A stretch of 64,000 nt of DNA from Methylobacillus methanolivorans. GTDB lineage: Bacteria; Pseudomonadota; Gammaproteobacteria; Burkholderiales; Methylophilaceae. The notes under the pieces were generated by a model. The model was not told where the DNA came from. It saw only the letters and a list, made by a program, of their open reading frames with translations, and did no database searches. Of the stretch, positions 17,010 to 26,750 are shown piece by piece (the first letter of the stretch is position 1; every line of letters begins with the position of its first letter). The stretch spans positions 62,001-126,000 of the forward strand of contig NZ_JAJAVF010000002.1 of NCBI RefSeq assembly GCF_020531845.1. Reading direction: 5' to 3'. The translations under genes were made by a program, and so were the position numbers.

Positions 17010-17650
17010 TGCTGGATATTCGCGTGTCTCTGCGCCAGCTGCTGCTTGTCGCCTTATTAATGACCTTCAACAGAGCTCACGCCTGGTGCGGAGATCCAGC
17101 TCTGTCATGCGCAATTACGAGGGATGTCACAACAATTGAGATCTCCCGTGGCTCTGTCAAGCATGTCTTGCCCACTGACCGTAAACTCAGCAACTTTCTA
17201 GGTGTTCATTCTCTGTTTGGGGGAGTGCTACATGCATTCTATGCCGATACCCCCTCCGCAGTTTCACAAGAGGCAATAGAGCTGCTGTATAACACAGGAG
17301 TTGGCGCAATAGGCTATGACGGCGGGGTGAACGAAATAGATTGGCGAGAGTATCAAGGCGCTATCTTAGAACGGTCAAAACAAAACTTAGCACCTTGGCT
17401 TGACCCTGTTAGTTGTATCTTTGGTATACAGGAGTACAGGGTATTTAATGAGCATTTGCAATTAAAAAGCACTTGGCATATTGCAAATGTGGTCGGTTTT
17501 GAACGTAGTGTAAAAGACTCATCCTGGAGCGCCAAGGTCGTTGCAGCAAAAAGCCTACCTGTAGCACGTGCAATAGATCATGCTGACTCAAGTACCAAGT
17601 TGGTCTTGCCTTCTTTGGCTGAGTTTAAATCAGAGATCATCAAGGCATGA
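17009..17650 (+). CDS. Secreted protein of unknown function, possible glycosyl-hydrolase fragment
   Basis: 213 residues; GTG 17009 overlaps the epsI stop. A signal peptide (LLLVALLMTFNRAHA) precedes a two-cysteine segment (WCGDPALSCAI). The part FLGVHSLFGG ... LLYNTGVGAIGYDGG ... IDWREYQG resembles the first strands of a clan-A (beta/alpha)8 glycoside hydrolase (short beta strand, then a helix before a Val-Gly-x-x-x-Ile/Arg-x-Asp strand). Such enzymes are at least twice this length, so it may be a truncated relative or a distinct small fold. Placed inside the EPS operon, so a periplasmic role on the polymer is plausible. I do not recognise a named family. Confidence 0.6.
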   Translation: MLDIRVSLRQLLLVALLMTFNRAHAWCGDPALSCAITRDVTTIEISRGSVKHVLPTDRKLSNFLGVHSLFGGVLHAFYADTPSAVSQEAIELLYNTGVGAIGYDGGVNEIDWREYQGAILERSKQNLAPWLDPVSCIFGIQEYRVFNEHLQLKSTWHIANVVGFERSVKDSSWSAKVVAAKSLPVARAIDHADSSTKLVLPSLAEFKSEIIKA

Positions 17651-17707
17651 TGATGCCATTACATGGGGTGCATTGATTGAACGCATATATGGAAGTGAGT
17701 ATTAAGT

Positions 17708-19243
17708 ATGGCTAAGCCACTAAGCCGGGTAAAAACCAATATTAATCTTACCAGTGCCTTGCTGTTATGGCTGGGGGCAATTGTTCTCTCGGCTATTTTT
17801 GGGCTGACGTTAGCATTCGGTATTTACCCATTAACCATTGGTTTCTTTGTGCTGATTGCTGGTGCAATCTTGGTTGTAAAGCCCCTGGCTGGCACATGGG
17901 TCGTGATCATAGGTGCTTTGGTGTTTTCTGGGTTGATTGATCTCTATCTTCCTGGCTTGCAACCCATAAAGTGGGCACTTGCTGGTTTATCTATGGCCGT
18001 TGCATTAATCGCCTATGTCTTTTCAAGCAACTCCCATAAGACTGGGAGCAATAAATTAGCCCCATCCGGATCATTAATATTCTGGTTGTGGACATTTTTT
18101 GCTTATGTGATTTTGCTTTCCTTATTTAATTGGCATGGTTTTGCCAAGTTTGTCACTAGTTTCAAAGGCTACTTTCAAGTGTGGGGACTATTGATCGCCC
18201 TGTATTACTTAATGAGCAAAGAAGCAGACTCGAAGCGGATTGTTAAATTCATATTGATATTAGGCATTGTTCAATTGCCATTTGTATTCCATCAATTCTT
18301 TGTTCTAATTCCGCAACGTACTTCAGAAGAGTTGGCCTTGAGGGGGGTGGTGGCAGCCGATGTGGTTGCAGGTACCTTCGGTGGCAGTATGACTGGCGGC
18401 GGGCGAAGTTCATCTCTCGCCTTGCTGTGTGCCTTAGGCATTACACTCGCACTCTCGCACTACCGGGAACATATTTGGAAGCTTAAAACCGTAGTGTTGT
18501 TTTTAAGTATTTTTATGGTGCCTATGTTTTTCAGTGAGGCGAAATTATTCATTGTATTGCTACCAGTGGCTTTATTCCTGCTTTACAAGGACAAGTTATT
18601 CGAAGATCCATTGAAATTTATATTTGGTGCCATTGGTGTTGTAGTTCTATTGGCTAGCATATTCTTTGCATATTCCCTAATCCCAGGTGCAGATTCTCAA
18701 CAACACTTGTCCTTACAAGATATGTGGGACAGCAATGTTTCATATAACTTTGGGGATAGAGGTTATGGAAATCTATTGCTTAACAGAACTACTGTATATG
18801 CATTCTGGATTGAGGAGAATTTCAGGCTGAGTGAGATATTACATATTTTGTTTGGCTACGGTGCGGGGGAAACCCAGGGCGGGGTGTTGCTGAATGAGGG
18901 CTCAGAGTTGCTACGAAAATACCCAGGCTATGGTATCAGTTTGACAGGAATATCTACCATTCTATGGGAGCTGGGTTTGTTTGGGTTTTTCATAATCGCC
19001 ATGGTGTTTATCTCTGCATACAAGATGGGCGGGAAGCTATTAAAGGATAGTCAATATCCACTCAGCAAGCCCATGATAAATACAGCCAGGATATCGGTAG
19101 TGCTATTTGTCATTAGTATGCTGCACAATAGCTATTTTTTCTTTGATCTTAGTTATCAATCATTATTTGTATTGGTGTTCGGGTATCTATTGGTGATGGA
19201 TAAAATCTCGAGAAAATCGTTGCTGAATAAATCAAAAATATAA
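17708..19243 (+). CDS. O-antigen polymerase/ligase-like membrane protein (probable EPS polymerase)
   Basis: 511 residues with about 11-12 membrane helices, a large central loop (roughly residues 330-400, with SYNFGDRGYGNLLLNRT and GYGAGETQGG) and a cytoplasmic basic C-terminus. This arrangement is that of Wzy polymerases and O-antigen ligases, which are too divergent for motif proof. As the only such protein in the locus it is the best candidate for the Wzy-type polymerase of the EPS repeat unit. It starts 57 bases after the previous gene, and the following glycosyltransferase starts one base after its stop. AT content is higher than in the housekeeping genes to the right. Confidence 0.72.
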   Translation: MAKPLSRVKTNINLTSALLLWLGAIVLSAIFGLTLAFGIYPLTIGFFVLIAGAILVVKPLAGTWVVIIGALVFSGLIDLYLPGLQPIKWALAGLSMAVALIAYVFSSNSHKTGSNKLAPSGSLIFWLWTFFAYVILLSLFNWHGFAKFVTSFKGYFQVWGLLIALYYLMSKEADSKRIVKFILILGIVQLPFVFHQFFVLIPQRTSEELALRGVVAADVVAGTFGGSMTGGGRSSSLALLCALGITLALSHYREHIWKLKTVVLFLSIFMVPMFFSEAKLFIVLLPVALFLLYKDKLFEDPLKFIFGAIGVVVLLASIFFAYSLIPGADSQQHLSLQDMWDSNVSYNFGDRGYGNLLLNRTTVYAFWIEENFRLSEILHILFGYGAGETQGGVLLNEGSELLRKYPGYGISLTGISTILWELGLFGFFIIAMVFISAYKMGGKLLKDSQYPLSKPMINTARISVVLFVISMLHNSYFFFDLSYQSLFVLVFGYLLVMDKISRKSLLNKSKI

Positions 19244-19244
19244 C

Positions 19245-20465
19245 ATGCGAAAAAATATTAAAATTTATTATTCTGTGCCGGAAGAGTACCCACCATTTAG
19301 AGTGGATATTTCAGAGTTATTTGCTCAATCTCTGACGCAAAATGGGTTGGATATAACTTGGTATATGCGAGCGCCGGAAAACTATTCGCCTTCTAATAAG
19401 CTCGAATATTTTTCAGCGCCATGTTTTCTACCACCAAGATTAAATAAGTCTGGAATTTTAGCAAAAGTAATCAACAGATTCCTATATTGGACCTTTGATA
19501 TTTTTTATCTGGCAAAAAGTATGTTTTCAGGCTATGAAATTATTCAGGTAAGAGATAAGTATTTTGCAGCTATTCTGGGTTTGTTGTTTGCAAGACTGAC
19601 TGCTAATACATTTATTTACTGGTGTTCTTACCCCTACCCTGAGCACACCTTAGACCTTGCTGATAAGGCAAGTGGAATCAAGAAGATTCTTTTAAAGATG
19701 CAGGGAAAGTTAGCAGAATTTATTCTGTATAAAATTGTGATCAAACATGCAGATCATACATTTGTTCAAAGTGTGAGAATGCTTGAAGATATACAGAGCA
19801 TGGGTGTGTGTGCTGAAAAACTAACCCCAGTTCCTATGGGGGTACCCGAGAAAGCATTGAGCTGGGCAAAAGATCAAGAAGTTGATATTTTGCCTAATAC
19901 AGTGGTGTACGTGGGTACGTTTTCAGTAGTCAGAAGGTTGCACACCATTATTGAAGCCTTTTCTCTGGTTGTTAAAGCCAAGCCAGATGCTATCTTGATG
20001 ATGGTGGGGGATGGTGATAACCCCAGTGAAAAACAAGCTTTGGTGGATTACGCTCAAGAATTGAATATAGCGCAGAGTGTAATTTTCACAGGTTTTGTAC
20101 CTATTGAGGAGGCATGGAAGATCGCTGCAAGCGCGGCAGTTTGTCTTTCACCTTATTATCCTACAAAAATATTATCCTCCACCTCACCGACAAAATTGGT
20201 GGAGTATCTTGCACTTGGGAGGCCCGTGGTATGTAACAACCACCCTGAGCAATCCAGCATCATCCAAGAAAGTGGAGCTGGGTTGTGCGTGGAGTGGTCT
20301 GCCGATGCATTTGCAGAGGCAGTCTTGTATCTTCTTACTCATGCTGAACAGGCTGATGCCATGGGAAAAAAAGGGCCAGCTTGGGTCAAAGCCAATAGGA
20401 CGTATCCGATTATTTCCAATCAAGTATGGAATAAGTATCAATTATTACTTGAAAGCTACAAATGA
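19245..20465 (+). CDS. Glycosyltransferase, GT4-like (GT-B fold)
   Basis: 406 residues. The C-terminal half has the GT4 pattern: VVYVGTFSVVRRLHTIIEAF, ILMMVGDGDNPSE, VIFTGFVP, then the donor-binding acidic region SSTSPTKLVEYLALGRPVVC. The N-terminal acceptor half (YSVPEEYPPFRVDISELFAQSL) has no recognised specificity marks. Cytosolic, membrane-associated; adds a sugar to the lipid-linked EPS repeat. Its stop overlaps the next start by four bases. Confidence 0.85.
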   Translation: MRKNIKIYYSVPEEYPPFRVDISELFAQSLTQNGLDITWYMRAPENYSPSNKLEYFSAPCFLPPRLNKSGILAKVINRFLYWTFDIFYLAKSMFSGYEIIQVRDKYFAAILGLLFARLTANTFIYWCSYPYPEHTLDLADKASGIKKILLKMQGKLAEFILYKIVIKHADHTFVQSVRMLEDIQSMGVCAEKLTPVPMGVPEKALSWAKDQEVDILPNTVVYVGTFSVVRRLHTIIEAFSLVVKAKPDAILMMVGDGDNPSEKQALVDYAQELNIAQSVIFTGFVPIEEAWKIAASAAVCLSPYYPTKILSSTSPTKLVEYLALGRPVVCNNHPEQSSIIQESGAGLCVEWSADAFAEAVLYLLTHAEQADAMGKKGPAWVKANRTYPIISNQVWNKYQLLLESYK

Positions 20466-22969
20466 GTACACGGTATGGCAATGCCCGAATCAAAAAGGGC
20501 TTGATGCATTTTGTCGTCGGTAAAGGCGGCACTGCCTTTGCGGGTGTTTTTGCTGCATTGCTAATTGTCAGAGAATTATCGATTGAAGAGTTTGCACAAT
20601 ATTCGATTCTTATTGCACTAGTGGAGTTGTTAACCGCTGTTTCAGGGTTAGGTTTAGCACATGCTTTGCTTCGATATGTTCCTGAGCTATATCAGAAAAA
20701 TTATCAGTCTTCGTTAAAAAAATTCGTATATTCAGTTTTATCTATCAGAACTTTTGTATTGGGTATTGCGTTATCTTTCGCATATTTGTTTACTGATAAT
20801 ATTATTGGAAATATCGGATTATCCAGTGCGCTAGCCGCATTTCAGGTTTTTTTGCTAACTGTACTCTTCAGATCCACGGTTTTGTTCCTATCGCAAATCC
20901 TCGAATCTACCTTGCATCAAGGGGCTGCCCAGTTGGCATTCTTTATTGCTGCAGCTACGCGAGTAGCCGGTTTGATTTATCTATCTTATCAAGGCGACGT
21001 TGATCTATACAGCGTAGTCTGGCTTGAGGTGGTTAGTGATATTTTAAGTTTTATAGTGGTCATAGTTGCTGTTAATTACGTTGTGGCAAAAAATCCAAAC
21101 GAAACCGAAGTGGCGGCTGAGGACAGTAGCTGGATACGCACTCATCTAAAAAAAATTATGAACTTTGCTGTAGTTGGTTACATTCAGCATTTGGCCATCT
21201 TGCCATATGGCGGACACACTAACCGTTTGGTTGGTGGCCATATGCTGAGTTCTACCTCTATGGCCCATTATGGGTTTGCTCAAACAATTTATGAATATAT
21301 AAAAAGATATCTACCTGCTCAATTGTTAGTGGGTTTAGTTCGACCTGTTGTTGTGGCAAGATATTGTGAGCATAAAGATTTCAGTGTTCCAGCTAAGCTT
21401 TGTGAGTTGGTTTTGCAGATCAATTATCTTTTTATTGCTGGATTATTTGTGTTGCTAATTGTTGCTGGAAAAGAAGGACTATCACTATTGTCTGCTGGCA
21501 AATATGGATCTGATGCATTCAGCATTGTTGTTGCTTTGTTTTTTGTTCTGGTGCTTGAAACTCAGCGACAACAGCTTGAACTTTTGGTACAAACGGTAGA
21601 AAAATATCAGTACTTAATTTACTCCAATTCTCTACTGTCCACTTCTGTTATTGGCGCTATTTTGTTTTTGCCACTCTTTGGACCTATAGCTTTTCCTATG
21701 GCTAATGCTGTTGGGCTTTTAGTAGCGAATGCTTGGGTTAGATATCAACTTAAGGCAGAAGGTTTTGCTCAACAAAGAGATTGGTTCCCGATAATAACAA
21801 TATTAATAATTTCCTTAACATCAATATTCGTTGGAGAGGCGCTGAAAGCTGCGAATGTTGTCTGGTATATATCTGGGTTATCTTCAGGGGTTGTCTTTGG
21901 CGTATTAGGGTTTGTTTTGTGCCGTGGCATTATTATTGATTTTATGAGGGATTTTATTGGTGGGTATGATTCAACCCTACCTAATATAGGGAGAAAAGTA
22001 GAGGTTAATGAGCCTTGTATTGCTTTTGGCCTGTTATCTTCAAAAAAATCCACTGCTGCTATTTCAGAGATTGCTATCAAAGTATACCCACACACCTTGT
22101 ATGTGCATCATGACTTCTCAAAGCAACCGGATTTTGAACCAATAGGCTCGAATATTGTTATCCTAAGCTCCCCTGTTTCAACTGCTTGGGGAGATTGGTC
22201 TTTAGTCGCAGCTACATTGAAGTTATTGGAAGAGGCCCTAGCTAATCCTAAAGTTACTCATTTCCAATTACTTTCAGAATCATGCCTTCCGGTTAAATCC
22301 ATCAAGGAATTTGAGCAATATTTGATTGATAGTAAATCCGATGTGATGATGGATTTAATGCAAATTAAAGATGATGAGGCTTTGTTTAGCCATGGATGGA
22401 GATATCTGACAACTTCAGCCATAGGTACACGTATATCAAAACGCGCCAGTATGTGGGTTGTGGGAAATAGTACTGAGCATCTGGAAGTCTGCTCTGTAAA
22501 TTTAAAGTTGGCACATCAACCTAGGAATTTATCGGAGAAAATTACTTCACAGCTTGGTAAGAGTCTCTTAAGGGCAATGTTGTATCTAACGCAAGGAACA
22601 CGCCGGCGTCAAGGAATTAACGCTATTGGATTGGGGGGGCAATGGTTTGGAGCGAGCCGTCGTGTTTGCTCCTGGATAGTGGAGGCCTCGCACAAGAATA
22701 AAAAAATATTAGATTATTTTGCAAAGTGCCAAATACCCGACGAGGCTTATATACACACTTTGTTATTAAATATTAACCCCTCTGGTAATGATTTAGTCTT
22801 ATCTCCGAGCAATCACGCTTTGTTCTGGCATGGATGCTCGACCGGTCCCGATGTTGTGCAATCTGAAAATGTGGATCAGATTAAAAAGTCTGGTAAATTT
22901 TTTGCGCGAAAATTCAGTCTGAAAGTTGACGATCCTACTAGAGCAAGTTTTTCAGTTATAAATAAATGA
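20462..22969 (+). CDS. Flippase (Wzx-like) fused to a GT14-like glycosyltransferase
   Basis: A single uninterrupted frame of 835 residues, about twice a normal flippase. Residues 1-510 are a polysaccharide-type MATE/MOP flippase with about 12-14 helices (FVVGKGGTAFAGVFAALLIV, AMANAVGLLVAN). From about residue 517 a soluble domain starts (EPCIAFGLLSSKK) with core-2/I-branching (GT14) marks: LYVHHDFSK, STAWGDWSLVAATLKLLEEA, FQLLSESCLPV, GGQWFGASRRVC and IPDEAYIHTLLLN. The domain would lie on the cytosolic side. The fusion would couple a sugar addition to flipping of the lipid-linked unit. Start overlaps the upstream glycosyltransferase; no sign of frameshift at the junction. Confidence 0.8.
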   Translation: MSTRYGNARIKKGLMHFVVGKGGTAFAGVFAALLIVRELSIEEFAQYSILIALVELLTAVSGLGLAHALLRYVPELYQKNYQSSLKKFVYSVLSIRTFVLGIALSFAYLFTDNIIGNIGLSSALAAFQVFLLTVLFRSTVLFLSQILESTLHQGAAQLAFFIAAATRVAGLIYLSYQGDVDLYSVVWLEVVSDILSFIVVIVAVNYVVAKNPNETEVAAEDSSWIRTHLKKIMNFAVVGYIQHLAILPYGGHTNRLVGGHMLSSTSMAHYGFAQTIYEYIKRYLPAQLLVGLVRPVVVARYCEHKDFSVPAKLCELVLQINYLFIAGLFVLLIVAGKEGLSLLSAGKYGSDAFSIVVALFFVLVLETQRQQLELLVQTVEKYQYLIYSNSLLSTSVIGAILFLPLFGPIAFPMANAVGLLVANAWVRYQLKAEGFAQQRDWFPIITILIISLTSIFVGEALKAANVVWYISGLSSGVVFGVLGFVLCRGIIIDFMRDFIGGYDSTLPNIGRKVEVNEPCIAFGLLSSKKSTAAISEIAIKVYPHTLYVHHDFSKQPDFEPIGSNIVILSSPVSTAWGDWSLVAATLKLLEEALANPKVTHFQLLSESCLPVKSIKEFEQYLIDSKSDVMMDLMQIKDDEALFSHGWRYLTTSAIGTRISKRASMWVVGNSTEHLEVCSVNLKLAHQPRNLSEKITSQLGKSLLRAMLYLTQGTRRRQGINAIGLGGQWFGASRRVCSWIVEASHKNKKILDYFAKCQIPDEAYIHTLLLNINPSGNDLVLSPSNHALFWHGCSTGPDVVQSENVDQIKKSGKFFARKFSLKVDDPTRASFSVINK

Positions 22970-23000
22970 TACCAATCTAAATTTGTAAAAAGGCCAGGAT

Positions 23001-24023
23001 ATGCGTGTTGCAATTGCTACAGTATTTAACGAATACTTCAATTATGGATCCTTCTTGCAAGCATTTGCTTTGCAGGAATACATGACTAACCGTGGCATTC
23101 AAGTTGATATGTTGTATGCGCCATCATCAACGAGAAAAAAGCGTAAATTGAAAAGTGTAGTTACGAAGAATCCCAAAAGATTATGTTTTAATTTGGTACG
23201 TTTTTTTGTTTACACCGTCATTAACCGACAATTGAATAGTGTACGTTGGCCGACTACTGCCAAGTATGATGCCATCATTGCTGGAAGTGATGAAATCTGG
23301 AATTTAAAGAATGCTACATTCGATCATTTACCCATTTACTTTGGGCAAGGGGTAGATGCAGTCAAGCGCATATCATATGCGCCTAGTACCAACGGGATGG
23401 AGGAGGCTGATTTTGCGAGCCTAGAGTTTGAAAAGTCCGCACTGAAAAAGATTGATTCACTGTCTGCGCGTGATCAAAGAACGGTTGACTTGATTAAAAA
23501 GGTGACAGCGAGGGAGGTTGTAGAAGTATTAGATCCTACATTTCTACTCGATTGGACAAAATATGAAAAAGTAAATACTCCTAATTGTAAATATATATTA
23601 GTTTATTGCTACGACCTGACTCCGGAGCGTTTAACTATGCTCCAGTCATTAGCGAAAAAGCTAGATGTGGAAAAAATAATAAGCATAGGTCATTTTAGTG
23701 CTGTTGGTGTCGATGTAGTAATGAGTGATCCATTTGAATTTTTAGGATATATAAAAAACGCTACTGCTGTAGTGTCTGATTCTTTTCATGGCACCATCTT
23801 GTCAATCCAATACCGTAAGCAGTTCTGCAGCTTTGTGGGCAAGAATTATAAGGTGGATTATGCTTTGAAGTCTTTAGGACTAGAAGCAAGAAATGCTAAT
23901 TATTATTCTGATATTGTAGATATTTTTTCTCAAGAAATAGATTATAAAAAAGTTGACGAAATTCTTAATGTAAGAAAAAAAATCTCATTTGACTTCCTTA
24001 ATCGTTCACTTAATATTCAATGA
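23001..24023 (+). CDS. Polysaccharide pyruvyl transferase family protein
   Basis: 340 residues. It begins MRVAIATVFNEYFNYGSFLQAFALQEYM, the usual N-terminus of the family, and has DAIIAGSDEIWN and VVSDSFHGTILSI near the donor-binding region. Members transfer pyruvate from phosphoenolpyruvate to sugar hydroxyls as ketals, or have related roles (WcaK/CsaB-like). It overlaps the next gene by four bases, and this pairing with an FrhB-like protein is common in EPS loci. Probable role: pyruvylation of the EPS repeat, giving it charge. Confidence 0.85.
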   Translation: MRVAIATVFNEYFNYGSFLQAFALQEYMTNRGIQVDMLYAPSSTRKKRKLKSVVTKNPKRLCFNLVRFFVYTVINRQLNSVRWPTTAKYDAIIAGSDEIWNLKNATFDHLPIYFGQGVDAVKRISYAPSTNGMEEADFASLEFEKSALKKIDSLSARDQRTVDLIKKVTAREVVEVLDPTFLLDWTKYEKVNTPNCKYILVYCYDLTPERLTMLQSLAKKLDVEKIISIGHFSAVGVDVVMSDPFEFLGYIKNATAVVSDSFHGTILSIQYRKQFCSFVGKNYKVDYALKSLGLEARNANYYSDIVDIFSQEIDYKKVDEILNVRKKISFDFLNRSLNIQ

Positions 24024-25456
24024 TCAATAATCTTCAGCATCAGCCTTCAGGTTCTATAGGCACTATTCAATCCGTGATCGAGGGAGGGTATTGTATTGGT
24101 TGTGGTTCATGCACGGCGGTACAAGATTCACCAGTTAAAGTTGTATTAAATGAGGTTGGCAAGTTTCAGGCAATATTACCTGCCAAAATTACCTCTGCTT
24201 CACTTAACGATCAACTGGCCAAGGTTTGCCCGTTTTCTGGCGCGGGTGCCAATGAGGATGAGATAGGCAGTGAGTTATTTGGTGATCATGCCCAGCACGA
24301 TGACAGATTAGGATTTTGGCAGGAGCTATATGTCGGCCATGTTGATGAAGAAGAGTACCGGATCAATGGTAGCTCGGGTGGAATCGTCAGCTGGACAATA
24401 TGTGAGCTGCTGGCCAAAGGTGAAATTGATGGAGTTCTTCATGTTGTACCAACAACTTATTCATCTGGTTCCGAGGTCATGTTTCATTATGGAGTTTCAA
24501 CCTCTTCGGATGAAGTAAGAAGTCGCGCAAAAAGCCGATATTACGGCGTAGAAATGAGTAAGGTGCTGGAGTATGTGAAACAGCACCCTGGCCGATATCT
24601 GGTTGTAGGTGTTCCTTGCTTTATTAAGTCGATCAGATTGTTATCTACGCAAGATCCTATTTTCGCTGAAAATATTAAATTCACAATTGCAATTTTATGC
24701 GGCCATCTCAAAAGCATTGCTTATCTTGAATATATCGCCTGGCAGTTGGGTGTGAGTTTAAACGAGATTGAGCGTTTTGATTTCCGCTATAAAATGCCCA
24801 ACAACCCCGCTACCAGTTACGCTGTAGAAATTGTTAGTAATAAAGATAATAGCGAAAAGACACAATCGGCAATCATGAGTAATTTGCGTGGTGGCGATTG
24901 GGGCCTTGGTTTGTTCAAATATGGTGCATGTGATTATTGTGATGATGTGATGGGTGAAACTGCTGACCTGGCGGCTGGCGATGCCTGGATTGAGCCATAT
25001 AAGCATGAGTCTTTTGGGACCAGCGTTGTAATCGTCAGAAATAAAGTACTGCACAAATTCATGGAAGCGGCTAGAGAAGCTAATCGATTGCGCCTAACTA
25101 CTGTTACTCCAGATGTCGCCGCTGAAACGCAACTGGCTAGCTTCAGGCATAGAAGGTCTGGTCTGGCGTATAGATTGTATCTGAAACAAGAGGGTGGTGT
25201 TTGGGCACCTCCGAAACGGGTAACTCCCCAGTTTAAGCATTTGTCCAAAAAATATAGAAAAATATTTAAGCTGCGGGCTGAATTGGTTGCTATTAGTGAT
25301 GCTGCTTATATTAAAGCTATCAAGTTGGGTGGCTTAGAGCATTACTGGGGTTTGATTGCTCCCTATGCGAAAAAGTATCATAGGATTTATCATCCATTGT
25401 GGATTGCTATTCCAAGAAAGATATGGAGAATTATTTTGAAGAGAATCAAAAAATAA
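24020..25456 (+). CDS. FrhB/F420-dehydrogenase beta-subunit-like iron-sulfur protein of EPS locus
   Basis: 478 residues. The N-terminal iron-sulfur motif is CIGCGSC (around residue 31), followed by a second Cys in KVCPFSGAG. The middle part carries the coenzyme F420 hydrogenase/dehydrogenase beta-subunit domain pair (YRINGSSGGIVSW, SRYYGVEMSKVLEYV, GVPCFIKSIRLL, CGHLKS, CDYCDDVMGETADLAAGDAW). Such proteins appear in EPS loci next to pyruvyl-transferase-family genes; no F420 synthesis is implied. A redox step on an EPS sugar or its substituent is possible but unproven. Confidence 0.8.
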   Translation: MINNLQHQPSGSIGTIQSVIEGGYCIGCGSCTAVQDSPVKVVLNEVGKFQAILPAKITSASLNDQLAKVCPFSGAGANEDEIGSELFGDHAQHDDRLGFWQELYVGHVDEEEYRINGSSGGIVSWTICELLAKGEIDGVLHVVPTTYSSGSEVMFHYGVSTSSDEVRSRAKSRYYGVEMSKVLEYVKQHPGRYLVVGVPCFIKSIRLLSTQDPIFAENIKFTIAILCGHLKSIAYLEYIAWQLGVSLNEIERFDFRYKMPNNPATSYAVEIVSNKDNSEKTQSAIMSNLRGGDWGLGLFKYGACDYCDDVMGETADLAAGDAWIEPYKHESFGTSVVIVRNKVLHKFMEAAREANRLRLTTVTPDVAAETQLASFRHRRSGLAYRLYLKQEGGVWAPPKRVTPQFKHLSKKYRKIFKLRAELVAISDAAYIKAIKLGGLEHYWGLIAPYAKKYHRIYHPLWIAIPRKIWRIILKRIKK

Positions 25457-25523
25457 CTCCTGATTTATTATTTCATTGCACATTCAAATCTATTGATCTT
25501 GTCAGTCTCGAGAATCTCTTTTT

Positions 25524-26750
25524 ATGCCAAATCTGTTGAGTGTTAATAATTACCATTATCGCAGAGGTGGCTCTGATGTAGTTTACTTAGATCATGCTGC
25601 TTTGATGGAAGACCTGGGGTGGAATAATGCATTCTTCTCCATGCATCATCCGAAAAACTTTGCAACACCATGGGAAAACTATTTTGTCGATGAGTTGGAG
25701 TTTGGAAACTCCTATGGGGTTGTAGACAAAGCCATTATGGCCTCTAAGGTAATTTATTCTTTTGAGGCACAAAAAAAACTAAAGAAGTTGTTGCAGGATT
25801 ATCCTGCTGATGTAGCTCACCTGCACTGTATTTACCACCATCTATCCCCTGCTATTTTGCCTACGCTACATGAACATGGCGTACCAATTATCATGACCGC
25901 TCATGATCTCAAGATCGCTTGTCCGGCTTATAAAATGCTTAATGAGACCGGAATATGCGAGAAATGCAAGGATGGAAATTTTTTAAATGTGATTAAACAC
26001 AAATGCCTACGCAATTCTTTAGGCCCAAGTGTAATTGTGGCTTTGGAAAGTACGCTGCATCACAAGTTGAATACATACAAGAAGTACTTAAGTAAAATTG
26101 CTGTACCTAGCCGCTTTTTCATGAACAAGTTTGTAGAGTGGGGTTGGCCTGAAGATAGGTTTACTTATATTCCTAATTACGTTGACTCATCCCTGTTTAC
26201 TCCTGAATATTCACCTGGAGATTATTTCCTCTATTTTGGCCGCCTGGCGCCAGAAAAAGGTGTGGAGACGTTGCTTAAATCAGTGAAAAAATCAGGCGTG
26301 AAACTTAAGGTTGCCGGTACTGGGCCTGAAGAAGCTAAATTACATGCCCTGCAAAATGAGCTACAAGCTGATGTAGAGTTTTTGGGCTATCAGTCTGGTG
26401 AAGCATTACATACGCTTATCAAGGAATCAAAGGCAATAGTTTTACCTTCGGAGTGGTATGAAAATGCTCCTATGAGCTTGCTAGAGAGTATGGCTTTTGG
26501 TAAGCCTCTTGTGGTGGCCAATATTGGTGGCATTCCTGAAATGATTGAGCCTGGTGAAACTGGCTGGATGTTTACCAGCGGTGATGTTGATGAGTTGGCA
26601 AATTTGCTTACTAGCATAGATGGTACTGCAGACGATAAGTTGTTGACCTATGGCAAAGCCAGTAGGGCCTTGGTTGAAGAAAGATTTAACCGCGATAACT
26701 ACGTCAATTCAATGCAGAATTTATACGCAAGTGTTGGAGTCAGGGTCTAA
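25524..26750 (+). CDS. Glycosyltransferase family 4
   Basis: 408 residues, GT-B fold. The N-terminus has a Gly-rich acceptor loop (NNYHYRRGGSDVVYLDHA). A four-Cys insertion (CPAYKML, CEKCKDG, KHKC) is typical of a subgroup of EPS GT4 enzymes and may bind zinc. The C-terminal domain has FLYFGRLAPEKGVETLL, AGTGPEE and the EX7E-type motif PSEWYENAPMSLLESMAFGKPLV. Transfers a sugar during EPS repeat assembly; specificity unknown. Its stop shares bases with the next start (TAATG). Confidence 0.9.
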   Translation: MPNLLSVNNYHYRRGGSDVVYLDHAALMEDLGWNNAFFSMHHPKNFATPWENYFVDELEFGNSYGVVDKAIMASKVIYSFEAQKKLKKLLQDYPADVAHLHCIYHHLSPAILPTLHEHGVPIIMTAHDLKIACPAYKMLNETGICEKCKDGNFLNVIKHKCLRNSLGPSVIVALESTLHHKLNTYKKYLSKIAVPSRFFMNKFVEWGWPEDRFTYIPNYVDSSLFTPEYSPGDYFLYFGRLAPEKGVETLLKSVKKSGVKLKVAGTGPEEAKLHALQNELQADVEFLGYQSGEALHTLIKESKAIVLPSEWYENAPMSLLESMAFGKPLVVANIGGIPEMIEPGETGWMFTSGDVDELANLLTSIDGTADDKLLTYGKASRALVEERFNRDNYVNSMQNLYASVGVRV

